Positions 26,532 through 36,106 of a DNA stretch of 64,000 nucleotides are shown piece by piece (position 1 is the stretch's first letter; the number at the start of each line of letters is the position of its first letter). A program made the translations under genes and the position numbers. The stretch spans positions 372,001 through 436,000 of the forward strand of contig CBDBHZ010000012.1 of assembly GCA_965205905.1 (NCBI GenBank), given 5' to 3'. The notes under the pieces are model-generated. The model did not search any database and was not told where the DNA came from. It worked only from the letters and a program-made list of their open reading frames with translations. This DNA is from JAHZMA01 sp965205905. GTDB lineage: Bacteria > Pseudomonadota > Alphaproteobacteria > JABAAW01 > JAHZMA01.

Positions 26532-28977
26532 ATGAAAAAATATTCACGTGCAGTTGTTATCGGGGGCGGTGTTGCTGGCTGTTCTACCATTTATCATTTG
26601 GCAAAACGCGGGATTGAAACTGTGTTATGCGAGCGTAACACCCTCACATCAGGCTCTACATGGCATGCCGCAGGTTTGTTACCATTATTTAATATGAGCT
26701 ATGCTGTCGCGCAATTACATAAATATTCCATTGATTTATACAAAACTCTGGAAGAAGAAACAGGTCAAGATGTTGGCTTTCATGTCTGCGGTAATATAAG
26801 GCTAGCACATACAGAGGCGCGTATGGATGAATACCGCAATTATGCAGGTGTGGCGCGGAGTATCGGGGTTGATTACGAAATTATCACGCCCGAAAAAGTG
26901 AAAGAATTATGGCCATTATCAAAAACTGACGACCTTGTGGGTGCGTTATGGCACAATACTGACGGGCATATCGCCCCTGCCGATTTATGTATGGCATTTG
27001 TGAAAGGTGCGCGCAATAATGGTGCTGAAATTTACGAAAAAACCTGCGTTACAGGCATAGAAAAAGCCGCCTCTGGCGAATGGATTGTCAAAACCGATAA
27101 GGGCGATATTCAATGCGAATATGTGGTGACCGCTTCTGGCAGCTACACCAATCAGCTCTTAAGCACAGTGGGTGTTAAACTACCGATGATTCCCGTAGAG
27201 CATCAATATATTGTTACCGATATTGTGCCTGAATTGCAGGAACGGCTTGATAAAGGCTTGCCAGAAATGGCAATTTTGCGCGAAAGCGATGCATCATATT
27301 ATCTTCGCGAAGAACAGCGCAATCGTTATATACTTGGTCCATACGAAATGGGCGCAAAACCTTGCTATGTTGATGGTGTGTCGCATAATGCAGAGCGTGA
27401 ATTATTTCAAGGCGATTTAGATAGGCTGATACCGCATGTTGAAGCATGTATGGCGCGTGTGCCTAGCTTTGAAGTTGGCATTAAAGAAATCATCAATGGC
27501 GCGATTGCGTATACGCCTGATGGCAATCCAATGATTGGCCCTATCGGGCATGGGCTTGAAAACTTCTTTATTGCAGAAGGCTTTAGCTTTGGTATCACCG
27601 CAGGTGGTGGTGCTGGTAAAGTGATTGCCGACCAAATCGTAGATGGCGAAACTGATATTGATACATTCTCGATTGATGCGCGCCGTTTCAGCCGCTATGC
27701 CAATAAACAATATACGCTGGCAAAAAATGTTGAAACTTACGAACATTTATTTACAGTTCATTACCCGATGGAAGAACGCCCTGCGCACGTCCTGCACGTA
27801 CATCGCCTTGCTATGATAGGCTTGCCGCACGTGGTGCGGTATTTGGGCAACGGGTTGGTTGGGAACGCGCAAATTGGTTTGCCGATGCTCCTAATACCAA
27901 AGATGATTGGACGTTCAGGCAAGAGCAAGCGGCAATGGTTTCCTGCGCTCAAGCGCGAATCAGAAGCGATGCGTGATGCTTGCGGGCTGATTGATATGAC
28001 CAATTTCGTGAAATATGAAGTCTATGGTGCTGGCACTGATGCGTTTTTAGAAAGAATCTTTGCCAATAAAATGCCGAAGAAAATCGGCGGTGTTAAATTG
28101 GTGCATGGGCTTTATGAATCGGGCGGCACTTATAGTGAATTCACCGTTACCAAAATGGGCGATAATTGCTATTATTTGGTATCATCTTCAGCAGGTGAGG
28201 CTTTTGATTACGATTTATTGCGCCGCAATTTACCAAAAGATGGCTCGGTGCATATTCATAATGTTACCAGTCAATATGGTGTGTTTGTGCTTGCAGGCCC
28301 GAATTCGCGCAAATTATTGCGCAAAATCACCGATGCCAATGTTGAAAATGATGCGTTTAAGTGGCTGACAGGGCAGGCAAATATCGGTCGGCTATGCACC
28401 TGATGTGATGGCGATGCGCGTTAATTATGTTGGTGAATTGGGTTGGGAATTGCATCACCCGATTGAATATCAGAATCATATTTTTGACCTGATTGAAGAT
28501 GCGGGCAAAGATTTAGGCTTGCGCCATGTTGGCATGCGGGCGATGGATTCGATGCGGATTGAGAAATCTTATCGCGCATGGGGACCTGACCTTAACCGCG
28601 ATTATTCACCAATGGAAGCGGGGCTTGACCGCATGATTGATATGAATAAGGAATTTATCGGCAAGGCTGGGTTAATTGCGCGTGAAAAAGCGGGCTTAAA
28701 ATGGAAATTTGCGATGACTGAAATTGATGAAACGCAAGATGCCCATTGTTTTGGCAATGAAGCGATTTACAAAAATGGCAAGAAAATCGGCAGGGTTAGC
28801 TCTGGTGGTTTCGGGCATAGGTTAGGGCGTTCATTCGCGATGAGCTTTGTTGACCCCGAATATGCTGAAATCGGCACTGAATTTGACGTGATGATTTTAG
28901 AAAAGCCATATAAAGCCAAAGTGATTGCTGATTCGCCATATGACCCGAATAATGAAAAATTGAAATCTGCTGATTGA
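26532..28977 (+). pseudogene. Dimethylglycine/sarcosine dehydrogenase family protein (FAD + GcvT domains), frameshifted
   Basis: The first frame (26532-28405) gives 623 aa: an N-terminal FAD domain (VVIGGGVAGCSTIYHLAKRG; GSTWHAAGL, whose His is the covalent FAD site in DMGDH-type enzymes) followed by the start of a GcvT domain. It stops after NIGRLCT. The +1 frame then continues with GYAPDVMAMRVNYVGELGWE to the stop at 28977. The break is an exact tandem duplication TCGGTCGG at 28384-28391; removing 4 bp restores NIGYAPDV and an 813-aa protein, the normal size. Such enzymes demethylate dimethylglycine or sarcosine, passing electrons to ETF and C1 units to THF. CAGGAGTATGAG precedes the ATG. 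The next two genes are etfB and etfA, also broken. Elsewhere the coding frame is well preserved, so the lesion looks recent. Confidence 0.85.
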
Positions 28978-29054
28978 TATTTTTAGGTATGATTGACTTT
29001 TCGGAGTAAATCATATATATGGTTTTTTCGGAGATTAAATAAAAGGATAGCGAA

Positions 29055-29806
29055 ATGAAGATTATTGTTCCTGTGAAAAGGGTGATTGATGCTTATGTAA
29101 CTGTACGTGTGAAAAGCGATAAGAGCGGCGTGGTAACTGAAAATGTTAAAATGTCGATGAATCCTTTCTGCGAAATTGCAGTAGAACAAGCCGTGCGGCT
29201 GAAAGAAGCAGGCACTGCTACCGAAATTGTGGCAGTAACAATCGGCAATGATAGTGGGCAAGATGTTTTACGCACCGCATTAGCGATGGGTGCTGACCGT
29301 GCCTTGCATATCAATTGCGGTGCTGATACGCCCGAACCTTTGGCAATCGCGAAATTGCTGAAGGCAGTGGTGGAAAAAGAAGCTGGCGATTTGGTGATTA
29401 TGGGCAAGCAAACCATTGATGGCGATAACAATCAAACCGCGCAAATGTTAGCCGCTTTGTTGGGCTGGGCGCAGGGCAGTTTTGTTTCAGAAATGGAAAT
29501 TACGGACGATAAGGTGATTATCACGCGCGAAATTGATGGTGGTTTGCAAAAGCTTTCATTAAATAAAAAGCGGTATTAAGTGTTGATTTACGTCTGAACG
29601 AACCGCGCTATGCTAGCCTGCCTAACATTATGAAAGCCAAGAAAAAACAACTTGATGCCTCAACCCCCGCCGATTGGGGCGTAGATGTTACGCCGCGTTT
29701 GAAAATATTATCGGTGGTAGAACCGCCAGCACGGGCAAGCGGTGTGATTGTGGGCAATGTGCCTGAATTAATTGAAAAATTAAAAAACGAAGCGAAAGTA
29801 ATATAA
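29055..29806 (+). pseudogene. etfB: Electron transfer flavoprotein beta subunit, frameshifted
   Basis: The first frame (29055-29579, 174 aa) begins MKIIVPVKRVIDAYVTVRVK and includes VIMGKQTIDGDNNQTAQMLA, standard EtfB, then ends SLNKKRY. A second frame carries the rest (AVLSVDLRLNEPRYASLPNI, the EtfB signature) to a TAA at 29804-29806. The frames join at the A5 run 29565-29569; adding one A gives LSLNKKAVLSVDLRLNEP and 250 aa, normal for EtfB. A homopolymer lesion can be a real deletion or a sequencing error. T AAA AAG at the site resembles but does not match a -1 slippery heptamer. EtfB binds AMP in the ETF dimer that carries electrons from dehydrogenases to ETF-quinone oxidoreductase. Confidence 0.85.
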
Positions 29807-29827
29807 GGGTAATATAAGGATAATAAC

Positions 29828-30758
29828 ATGACAATTTTAGTAATTGCCGAACATGATGGCAGTGAATTGCATTCTAACAGCTATGCCACCTATGCGGCGG
29901 CACAAGAAATAGGCAATGATATCAATGTGTTGGTGATTGGCGCACAATGTAGTGGTGCGGTGGAACAAGCCAAAGCATTGCCATCATGCACCAAAGTGCT
30001 GAGTGCCGAATCAGCTGTTTTTAAGGGTGATTTGGTAGAAAATATCGCACCGTTGATTGCTGCCATGAAAAATAATTATTCTCATATTCTTGCCCCTGCT
30101 AGCACGTTTGGCAAAGCGATTTTACCGGCAGCGGCGGCACTTGCCGATAGGCAACAAATTTCGGATATTATCGAAGTTGTCTCTGCCAATCAATTTGTGC
30201 GGCTTATCTATGCAGGCAATGCTATGCAAACGGTGGAATCTGAAGAAGATTGTATTTTTATCACTGTGCGTGCCACAGCTTTTGAAGTTGACTGAAAAAA
30301 CTGGCGGTAGTGCCAGTGTTGAAGAAGTTGATGCACCAGCTGATAGCGGTAAATCAATGTTTGTAGAAAATATGATTAGCAAGAGTGAGCGCCCTGAACT
30401 CACCACTGCTGATATTGTAATTTCGGGCGGACGTGGTATGAAATCGGGTGAAAATTTTGCGATGCTAGAAAAAATCGCCGATAAATTGGGTGCGGCAGTA
30501 GGCGCATCACGGGCGGCAGTTGATGCTGGCTATGTCTCAAATAATTATCAGGTGGGGCAGACGGGCAAAGTTGTGGCACCTAATCTCTATATTGCAGTCG
30601 GCATTTCGGGGGCGATTCAGCATTTGGCGGGCATGAAAGATTCCAAAACGATTGTCGCCATTAATAATGATGCTGATGCACCCATTTTTCAAGTGGCTGA
30701 TTATGGGCTGGTTGCTGATTTATTTGAAGCAATCCCAGAATTAGAAAAAAACCTGTAA
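29828..30758 (+). pseudogene. etfA: Electron transfer flavoprotein alpha subunit, frameshifted
   Basis: The first frame (29828-30295, 155 aa) has the EtfA N-terminal domain (MTILVIAEHDGSEL, LAPASTFGKAILPAAAALAD) and ends RATAFEVD. The second frame continues LTEKTGGSASVEEVDAPAD and then the FAD-binding C-terminal domain (GGRGMKSGENFAMLEKIADKL; QVGQTGKVVAPNLYIAVGIS). One extra G near 30290 separates them; removing it gives AFEVTEKTGG and 309 aa, normal for EtfA. The insertion is not in a homopolymer of more than two bases, so it is less easily dismissed as a sequencing artefact. With etfB also broken, no functional ETF is encoded here. Confidence 0.85.
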
Positions 30759-30808
30759 AATCAGTCTAGCAATGCCTGTGATAGACTTGACTTTATCGCC
30801 TGTAAAAC

Positions 30809-30837
30809 TTATCAAGGTATATTATATACCTTGATAA
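30809..30837. repeat. Perfect 29-bp palindrome (14-bp arms, 1-bp centre)
   Basis: Arms TTATCAAGGTATAT and ATATACCTTGATAA flank a single T. It lies between the etfA remnant and the ABC permease remnant, ending 22 bp before the permease ATG (30860). There is no T-run after it, so an intrinsic terminator is unlikely; an operator or transcript-processing hairpin fits better. Confidence 0.85.
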
Positions 30838-30859
30838 ACAATAAAAGATAAGGACAGTA

Positions 30860-31769
30860 ATGGTTTTTCAAACATTCATTGGCAAATTAATAGAGGCAAT
30901 AATGCTACTATTAGGCGCAGTATTATTAATGTTTATTCTAACTTTGTTTCCCTGCTGGCAATGTCAGCGGATTTGGCATTACTATCGCTGATTTTAGCAA
31001 ATTTTTACCATTTTTAGAAAATAGCTTGCAAGGCAATTTCGGACTCTCATCTCACTATCAGCAGGCATCGCTTGAATTGATTGAAATTAGCTTACTCACC
31101 ACATTAGATTTTTTACTTATATCTCTGATTTTTATTGTTATTTTAGGATTTTTACTTGCGTATTTTGTGCCTAAAATTCCGTTAGAAAGCGCGGTGATTG
31201 ATGATACACGCACTGCGATTGCCTATTTTTTATGGGCGATTTTACTCTTAATCATATCGGGTATCGTTGATATTGGAAATAGTGATATTGCGCAGGGTAT
31301 TCCACTGGGTGAGGGTTTGTATTTTTGGCAATCAATCATGCAAGGCGATAAAATGGGTGCAATGCAATTATTTAATGCGATGTTATTGCCTTTACTGGCT
31401 TTCATTTCACCATCAGCCTTTCATTTTGCCTGCCATATTCAGAAAAGCAACCGCATCTACCGTCAAAAAGTGTATGTTACCATTAAAAACAGACAATTTA
31501 CCATCGATAGGCTTTTATTTATTTGCAAAAAATTACTTAAATTATTCCTAAAAAAACTCACCTATATTTTCACCTATATCATTATTATTGAGAGCATTTT
31601 TCAATATAAGGGTATCGGTTTTCTAACATTGCAAGCCATCATTAATACCGACACTGAATTAATCCGCGCTATTTTATTTATATTTATCGCTATTTATATG
31701 GTGTTTTTTATTATCGATTCTTGCACTAATTATCAACATCAACATCAGCAACAAGATAATCATGGCTAA
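30860..31769 (+). pseudogene. Peptide-type ABC permease (DppB/OppB/SapB family), frameshifted
   Basis: The start ATG at 30860 follows AAGGACAGTA. The first frame (MVFQTFIGKLIEAIMLLLGA..LTLF) ends at 30991. The rest lies in another frame from 30951 (PAGNVSGFGITIADFSKFLP) through LQGNFGLSSHYQQASLELIEISLL to 31769. One extra C in the CCC at 30950-30952 accounts for it; without it the protein is 302 aa, normal for the inner-membrane permease of dipeptide/Sap importers. Several membrane helices and a C-terminal YIIIIESIFQYKGIGFLTLQAI (the usual ESVFSYPGLG) support the family. Similarity is diffuse, so the exact subfamily is uncertain. Confidence 0.75.
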
Positions 31770-32793
31770 TCTTCCTATCAAATATAGTACGCGTCGCCTG
31801 ATTATTGGTTATGGTCGCAATATGATGATACGTGCGCGCCAGCGTAGTATCGTTTTTATTTTGTATTTGTCTATCACATTGCCCAAACGGCTCGCGATAT
31901 ATATGAGCGGCTGTGGCAAACAAATATTGCTTTATGGTTTGCGAAAAATTACAAATAATGGCAATAGTCATTTGATAAATTGGAAAAATATCTTCGCGAT
32001 ATTATGGGGGCTGTTTTTATTTTTATTACTGATATTGATGCCGCTGATTGATTTGCACGACCCTTTATTACAATATCCGTTTCACAAAAACCTAGCACCA
32101 TCGCTTATTAATCAAGGGCATGAAAGTTTTCTATTGGGCACTGATGCATTGGGGCGTGATAGGCTATCTGGTTTGATTCACGCCATGCAATATTCTTTGA
32201 TGATAGCAATCATCGCCACAATCATTGCATTTATTATCGGTAGTATATTGGGCGTTATTGCGGGGTTAAACCGCCGTTTTATCGGTAAAATATTAGATTA
32301 TTGCCACAATGTGATTGCTATTTTACCAATGATTATTCTGTTCATGGCATGGGCGGTAACACAAAATGCGACGATGTTTGCGGTGATTGCTGCCATTGTT
32401 TTTGTAGAATGGCATCGCTATTATGCCGTGATACGTAACGCTATTAAAGCACAAATTGATATGCCATACGTTGTTTATGCTAGATTATTTTCAGGCGATA
32501 ACCAATGGCAAATGGTGTATCACGAAATGTTTCCGAACTGCAAGGCGGCATTATATCGTTCATTTTTTTCAGGCTTTAATGTGGCATTATTGCTAGAAAT
32601 AATGGTCGGTTTTTTACTACCCGCATCCGAACAAGCAAATATGCTAAGTTGGGGGCAGTTGATGCAAATAAGCTTAACAATCAATGCTGAATATTATTGG
32701 CTTGCCTCATTGCCTTTTATCATGTTACTTTTAACCATGATGATGGTGCGGCAATTAGGAAAAATCTGTGAGCAGAGGTGGCTTCATGGCTAA
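31762..32793 (+). CDS. Peptide-type ABC permease (DppC/OppC/SapC family)
   Basis: 343 aa with about six membrane segments after a basic N-terminal extension of about 70 residues. The family core is FLLGTDALGRDRLSGLIHAMQYSL (the usual HPLGTDxxGRDVLSRLIYG), followed by IIGSILGVIAGL. The EAA loop is poorly kept: YVVYARLFSGDNQWQMVYHEMFPN, lacking the normal Gly-rich turn. The ATG overlaps the broken permease by 8 bp (ATGGCTAA). It is an intact ORF although its partner permease is frameshifted, so any transporter would need another partner or be non-functional. Confidence 0.75.
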   Translation: MANLPIKYSTRRLIIGYGRNMMIRARQRSIVFILYLSITLPKRLAIYMSGCGKQILLYGLRKITNNGNSHLINWKNIFAILWGLFLFLLLILMPLIDLHDPLLQYPFHKNLAPSLINQGHESFLLGTDALGRDRLSGLIHAMQYSLMIAIIATIIAFIIGSILGVIAGLNRRFIGKILDYCHNVIAILPMIILFMAWAVTQNATMFAVIAAIVFVEWHRYYAVIRNAIKAQIDMPYVVYARLFSGDNQWQMVYHEMFPNCKAALYRSFFSGFNVALLLEIMVGFLLPASEQANMLSWGQLMQISLTINAEYYWLASLPFIMLLLTMMMVRQLGKICEQRWLHG

Positions 32794-33634
32794 ACATCAG
32801 CCCTATATTCAAATTGATGGATTTTTAATACGCAAACACGCAAAAACCGATACTGACTTGCTAGAAGAGATGAATTTGAAATTATTGCAAGGACATCATT
32901 TAGGAATAATAGAGCAAAGCCTGCAAGGTGCCTATCTGTTATGGGAGTATTTTTTGGGAATAAACGATAAATATGTCATCAAAGGCAATATTATTATCGG
33001 TGATGACCTTAACATAACTGCGTTATCGCCCGCAAATCGCAAGAAATATATCACGCAGCATATTAGCATGGTTTTTTCTTATCATCATACAATATTTAAT
33101 CCAAATCAAAAAATTGGTAAACAAATTCGATCATTTTTACAAAATAAAAAACAAAATCCGACCGAAATTGAAGAGGCTATCCAAACATTATTCAAGCTTC
33201 TAAAAATAGAAGATTATCAAAAACTGCTTAATGCCTATCCTGAAGATTTATCTAAACTGATAAAATATAAAATTTATCTCAGTCTTAATTTCGTGTATCA
33301 GCCTAAAATAATATTGCTAAAACAGCCTCTCAAAAATCTGATGCCATACGAACAGATGGAAATTGTGAATCTATTGCAACAATTAAAAAGTAATGATATG
33401 GTTGTGTTGCTGTTTGATAATCATGTTGCTTGCGCGGGCAAAACATGTAATCAAATCAGCTTTTTCCATGAAGGCAAATTAATAGAAGCCAATACTACCG
33501 ATAAAATGCTGAGCAGTCCTAGCCATGCCTATAGCAAAGCACTGATAAAAGCATCGTTTTTCTGTAAAAAACGCAATGATTATGTGCAGGCTGTGCCAAG
33601 CGATATTATCAATAATATCAAACAGGAGAGATAA
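32786..33634 (+). CDS. ABC ATPase fold of the DppD/SapD type with all catalytic motifs lost
   Basis: About 282 aa from the ATG at 32786, behind AGAGGTGG; a GTG at 32768 is an alternative. The length and order of segments match DppD/SapD, but every ATPase motif is replaced. Walker A reads EQSLQGAYL instead of GESGSGKS; the Q-loop reads VFSYHHTIFNP instead of IFQDPxxSLNP; the signature reads YPEDLSKLIKYK instead of YPxxLSGGxxQ; Walker B/D-loop read IILLKQPLKNLM instead of LLIADEPTTALD; and the switch His region reads VVLLFDNH. The C-terminal SPSHAYSKALIKA matches the family APRHPYTQALLxA. The frame is open throughout. It therefore cannot be a conventional ATPase: either a pseudo-ATPase or a drifting relic. 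The start overlaps the upstream permease by 8 bp, again ATGGCTAA. Confidence 0.72.
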   Translation: MAKHQPYIQIDGFLIRKHAKTDTDLLEEMNLKLLQGHHLGIIEQSLQGAYLLWEYFLGINDKYVIKGNIIIGDDLNITALSPANRKKYITQHISMVFSYHHTIFNPNQKIGKQIRSFLQNKKQNPTEIEEAIQTLFKLLKIEDYQKLLNAYPEDLSKLIKYKIYLSLNFVYQPKIILLKQPLKNLMPYEQMEIVNLLQQLKSNDMVVLLFDNHVACAGKTCNQISFFHEGKLIEANTTDKMLSSPSHAYSKALIKASFFCKKRNDYVQAVPSDIINNIKQER

Positions 33635-34446
33635 TGCCAAAAGAGAATAAAATAATAACAAACAATGTGTTACTTGATGTTTCTTATCTATCTTATGAAG
33701 TTTTGCAAAAAGATAAAAACAATAAAAAAACCTATTTGCTAGAAGATATTGCGTTCACCTTGAATTTTAATCAGATTATTGGCGTTGTAGGGTTGCAATT
33801 AGCGGGCAAAACCTTATTGGCAAATATTCTTGCAGGGCTGATTCGTCCCACTTCTGGCAAAGTTCTTTTTAATGGGCAAGATATTAGCCCGATGAATGAT
33901 GCCATATTTCGCACCATACGCCACGATATTAATATTGTGCCTGCCAGCTGCCACAATGCACTCAATCCATATTTTTCGATTAAAGATAATATTCTTTTGC
34001 CACTGACCAGAATGAAGGATACTAATGGGATTGAGCATCGACTGCAAGAAATTGCTGACCGACTCAATATTTCTGATGAAATGCTGAAAGCTTACCCTGA
34101 TGATATGCCGGAAGAATATCAGACTTATGGGCTTTATCAGCTTGCCTGTTTGGCGCGTGCATTAATTACGCGTCCCCAAATATTAATTCTTGACGATATA
34201 ACGACTGATTTAAATATTATCGCACAGGCGAATATTATCAGTGTGTTACCAACATTATCACGGCAAATGGGTGTTGCCATGATTGTGATGAGTCGCGATG
34301 CACGGATTATGCAACCCCTATGTGATAATATCATCATTTTAGATGGTGGCAAGATTGCAGAATATGTGCCAACATCGCAATTTGTTTTTAAGCCCAAATC
34401 AAAGGCAGGAGAATTTATTCTTGAAAACACATTATCGCTTCAATAA
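33634..34446 (+). CDS. ABC ATPase of the DppF/SapF type, partly degenerate
   Basis: 270 aa. Walker A is kept (VVGLQLAGKTLLANILAGL, GxxxxGKT, near residue 55) and so is the Walker B Asp (ILILDDITTDLN), though the catalytic Glu is Asp. The Q-loop is changed (IVPASCHNALNP for IVFQNPxxSLNP), the LSGGQ signature reads DMPEEYQTY, and the switch His is Arg (MIVMSRDARIM). This protein could bind a nucleotide but lacks most hydrolysis and dimer-interface residues. The ATG shares a base with the preceding stop (TAATG). No periplasmic binding protein is encoded next to this cluster. Confidence 0.75.
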   Translation: MPKENKIITNNVLLDVSYLSYEVLQKDKNNKKTYLLEDIAFTLNFNQIIGVVGLQLAGKTLLANILAGLIRPTSGKVLFNGQDISPMNDAIFRTIRHDINIVPASCHNALNPYFSIKDNILLPLTRMKDTNGIEHRLQEIADRLNISDEMLKAYPDDMPEEYQTYGLYQLACLARALITRPQILILDDITTDLNIIAQANIISVLPTLSRQMGVAMIVMSRDARIMQPLCDNIIILDGGKIAEYVPTSQFVFKPKSKAGEFILENTLSLQ

Positions 34447-34804
34447 GTAATATTACAGATGCGAGACATAGACGGTGATGCATTTTGATGCAGTTTTGCC
34501 TTTATTGCCACCTTACCAAAGATTTTATGAAACTTATGTAGTTTGTATCCGTATCATCACCTAAGCGCAAAATCACGATTCTACGATTTATCATGGATAA
34601 TAAAGCCAATCATTTGCAGTTTCATTTGCGTAACAAAAGATTTTTATGTTAAATTGCATCATGCTATCAGCACAGCACACATGCAGGTCGGCAAGCCGAT
34701 TGTTACTGTTTCATATCAAGAAAGTTGCAAAAAAACACAAACTCTGTTTGTAGATTGGTTATTTCAAGTGATTTTTAAGCTGTTCATTAACGGATGATAA
34801 CAAA
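34447..34804. other. Intergenic stretch without a supported gene
   Basis: 358 bp between the ABC cluster and the deacetylase. An 84-codon frame at 34543-34797 has no ribosome site and no recognisable features, so it is not called. A short dyad (TGCAT..ATGCA) lies near 34479. It presumably holds the promoter of the next gene, but I see no convincing -35/-10 pair. Confidence 0.5.
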
Positions 34805-36106
34805 ATGAAAAGTGATTGTTCCGCATATAGCAAGGTTTTTTGCCTCTCTTTTGCCAAACTGCCAATGTCTATCATGGTGCCTATCATGGCTATGCTGATG
34901 ATAATGGCTTGCGATTCTGATACGAAACAACAGGAAAAAGAGGGCAATACCACATTCATCGATATGTCAGTGCAACTTTCTGCCGAAACCAAACAGGAAT
35001 TACCAAATGATTCCACTGATTTTGTTGATGACCGCTATACCAAAGATGCACCGTCTGCCGAAACATTATCCTCTTCCAATAACGAATTGTATGATGAATG
35101 GTATGATAAGGTTTATGATGAGAATGATGATGGATTTTATCACGATAATGAAACTATTCTAAAAGGCGATATTGCCCCTGATGAACCAAACCTTTATAAC
35201 GCCAAAAAAAACAATGATGCCCCAACCGCCAATGAAGCAACCATAAGCGAAACAACAAATGACAATTTTCAGCTCGCTGACGAGTCGCAAGTAAAAGAAG
35301 CATTAAAGATACGCTATCAATATAAAAGACAGTTGCGGCACCTGCAAAAAACCATCGCCATTATCATTGATGATATTGGCATTGACCAAAAACGCAGTAT
35401 GCGTGCTGTTGAACTTCAGGGCGTTTATACATTATCATTTTTGCCGTATGGCAAACGTTTGAAACAATTAGGGCAAATTGCGATTGATAACGGACATGAA
35501 ATTTTCTTGCATCAGGGTGCTGAGCCGATTGGCGCAGGCGACCCTGGACCCGATGCGTTAATGGTGGGCATGAAGCCTGAACAAATTAATGAAATTATCC
35601 AGCAATCATTACAAAAATTGCCGATGGTAACGGGCATCAATAATCACATGGGCAGTAAATTTTCGCAATGGCAAGAAGGTGTGAATGTTTTACTTGAACA
35701 TACCAATGATAAGGGTTTGATTTTTATTGATTCTTTTACACATAAATCCAGTCAAGGCTTGTATATGGCACATCAAAAAAATTACCCATCATTGGCGCGT
35801 GATGTGTTTATTGATGGGACGCGAAATGCGGAATGGATTCAAAAACAGCTGAGCCGCATTTTAAAAATTGCTATGCGCGATGGATTTGCGATTGCCATCG
35901 GGCATCCATACGATATTACCCTCGATATATTACCACAATGGCAAAAACAGGCAGAAATGCAAGGCTTTCAATTCGTTACCATCTCACAATTATGGGCGCA
36001 ATTACACCAAATAGATAATGAAGCAGAATGCAATGAGGCGGATAGCGCCAATCGAAACCACAATCACGCCAACATTCAAGCCAAAAATCGGACAAATCGA
36101 TGTTGA
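34805..36106 (+). CDS. Divergent polysaccharide deacetylase (YibQ family) with lipoprotein-like N-terminus
   Basis: 433 aa. The N-terminus has a hydrophobic segment (LPMSIMVPIMAMLMIMAC) ending in a plausible lipobox (IMAC, Cys near residue 36). A long Asp/Glu/Asn-rich linker follows (about 40-175). The C-terminal YibQ/DUF610 domain (about 185-410) has the metal-site motifs IAIIIDDIGIDQKRS, NNHMGSKFSQ, IFIDSFTHKSSQG and AIAIGHPY. The domain is a NodB-like barrel presumed to act on periplasmic polysaccharide; the substrate is unknown. It is an intact gene inside the decay zone. An Asn/His-rich tail (NRNHNHANIQAKNRT) ends the protein. The TGA stop lies inside the cobB start region (ATGTTGA). Confidence 0.82.
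   Translation: MKSDCSAYSKVFCLSFAKLPMSIMVPIMAMLMIMACDSDTKQQEKEGNTTFIDMSVQLSAETKQELPNDSTDFVDDRYTKDAPSAETLSSSNNELYDEWYDKVYDENDDGFYHDNETILKGDIAPDEPNLYNAKKNNDAPTANEATISETTNDNFQLADESQVKEALKIRYQYKRQLRHLQKTIAIIIDDIGIDQKRSMRAVELQGVYTLSFLPYGKRLKQLGQIAIDNGHEIFLHQGAEPIGAGDPGPDALMVGMKPEQINEIIQQSLQKLPMVTGINNHMGSKFSQWQEGVNVLLEHTNDKGLIFIDSFTHKSSQGLYMAHQKNYPSLARDVFIDGTRNAEWIQKQLSRILKIAMRDGFAIAIGHPYDITLDILPQWQKQAEMQGFQFVTISQLWAQLHQIDNEAECNEADSANRNHNHANIQAKNRTNRC

Noticed and set aside
29560..29580. Programmed -1 frameshifting in etfB at T AAA AAG
   Set aside because: The heptamer does not allow good re-pairing of the P-site codon, no downstream stem is obvious, and neighbouring genes are broken by clearly non-programmed indels.
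34543..34797. 84-codon frame between the ABC cluster and the deacetylase
   Set aside because: No Shine-Dalgarno, no recognisable domain, Cys/His-rich random-looking composition.
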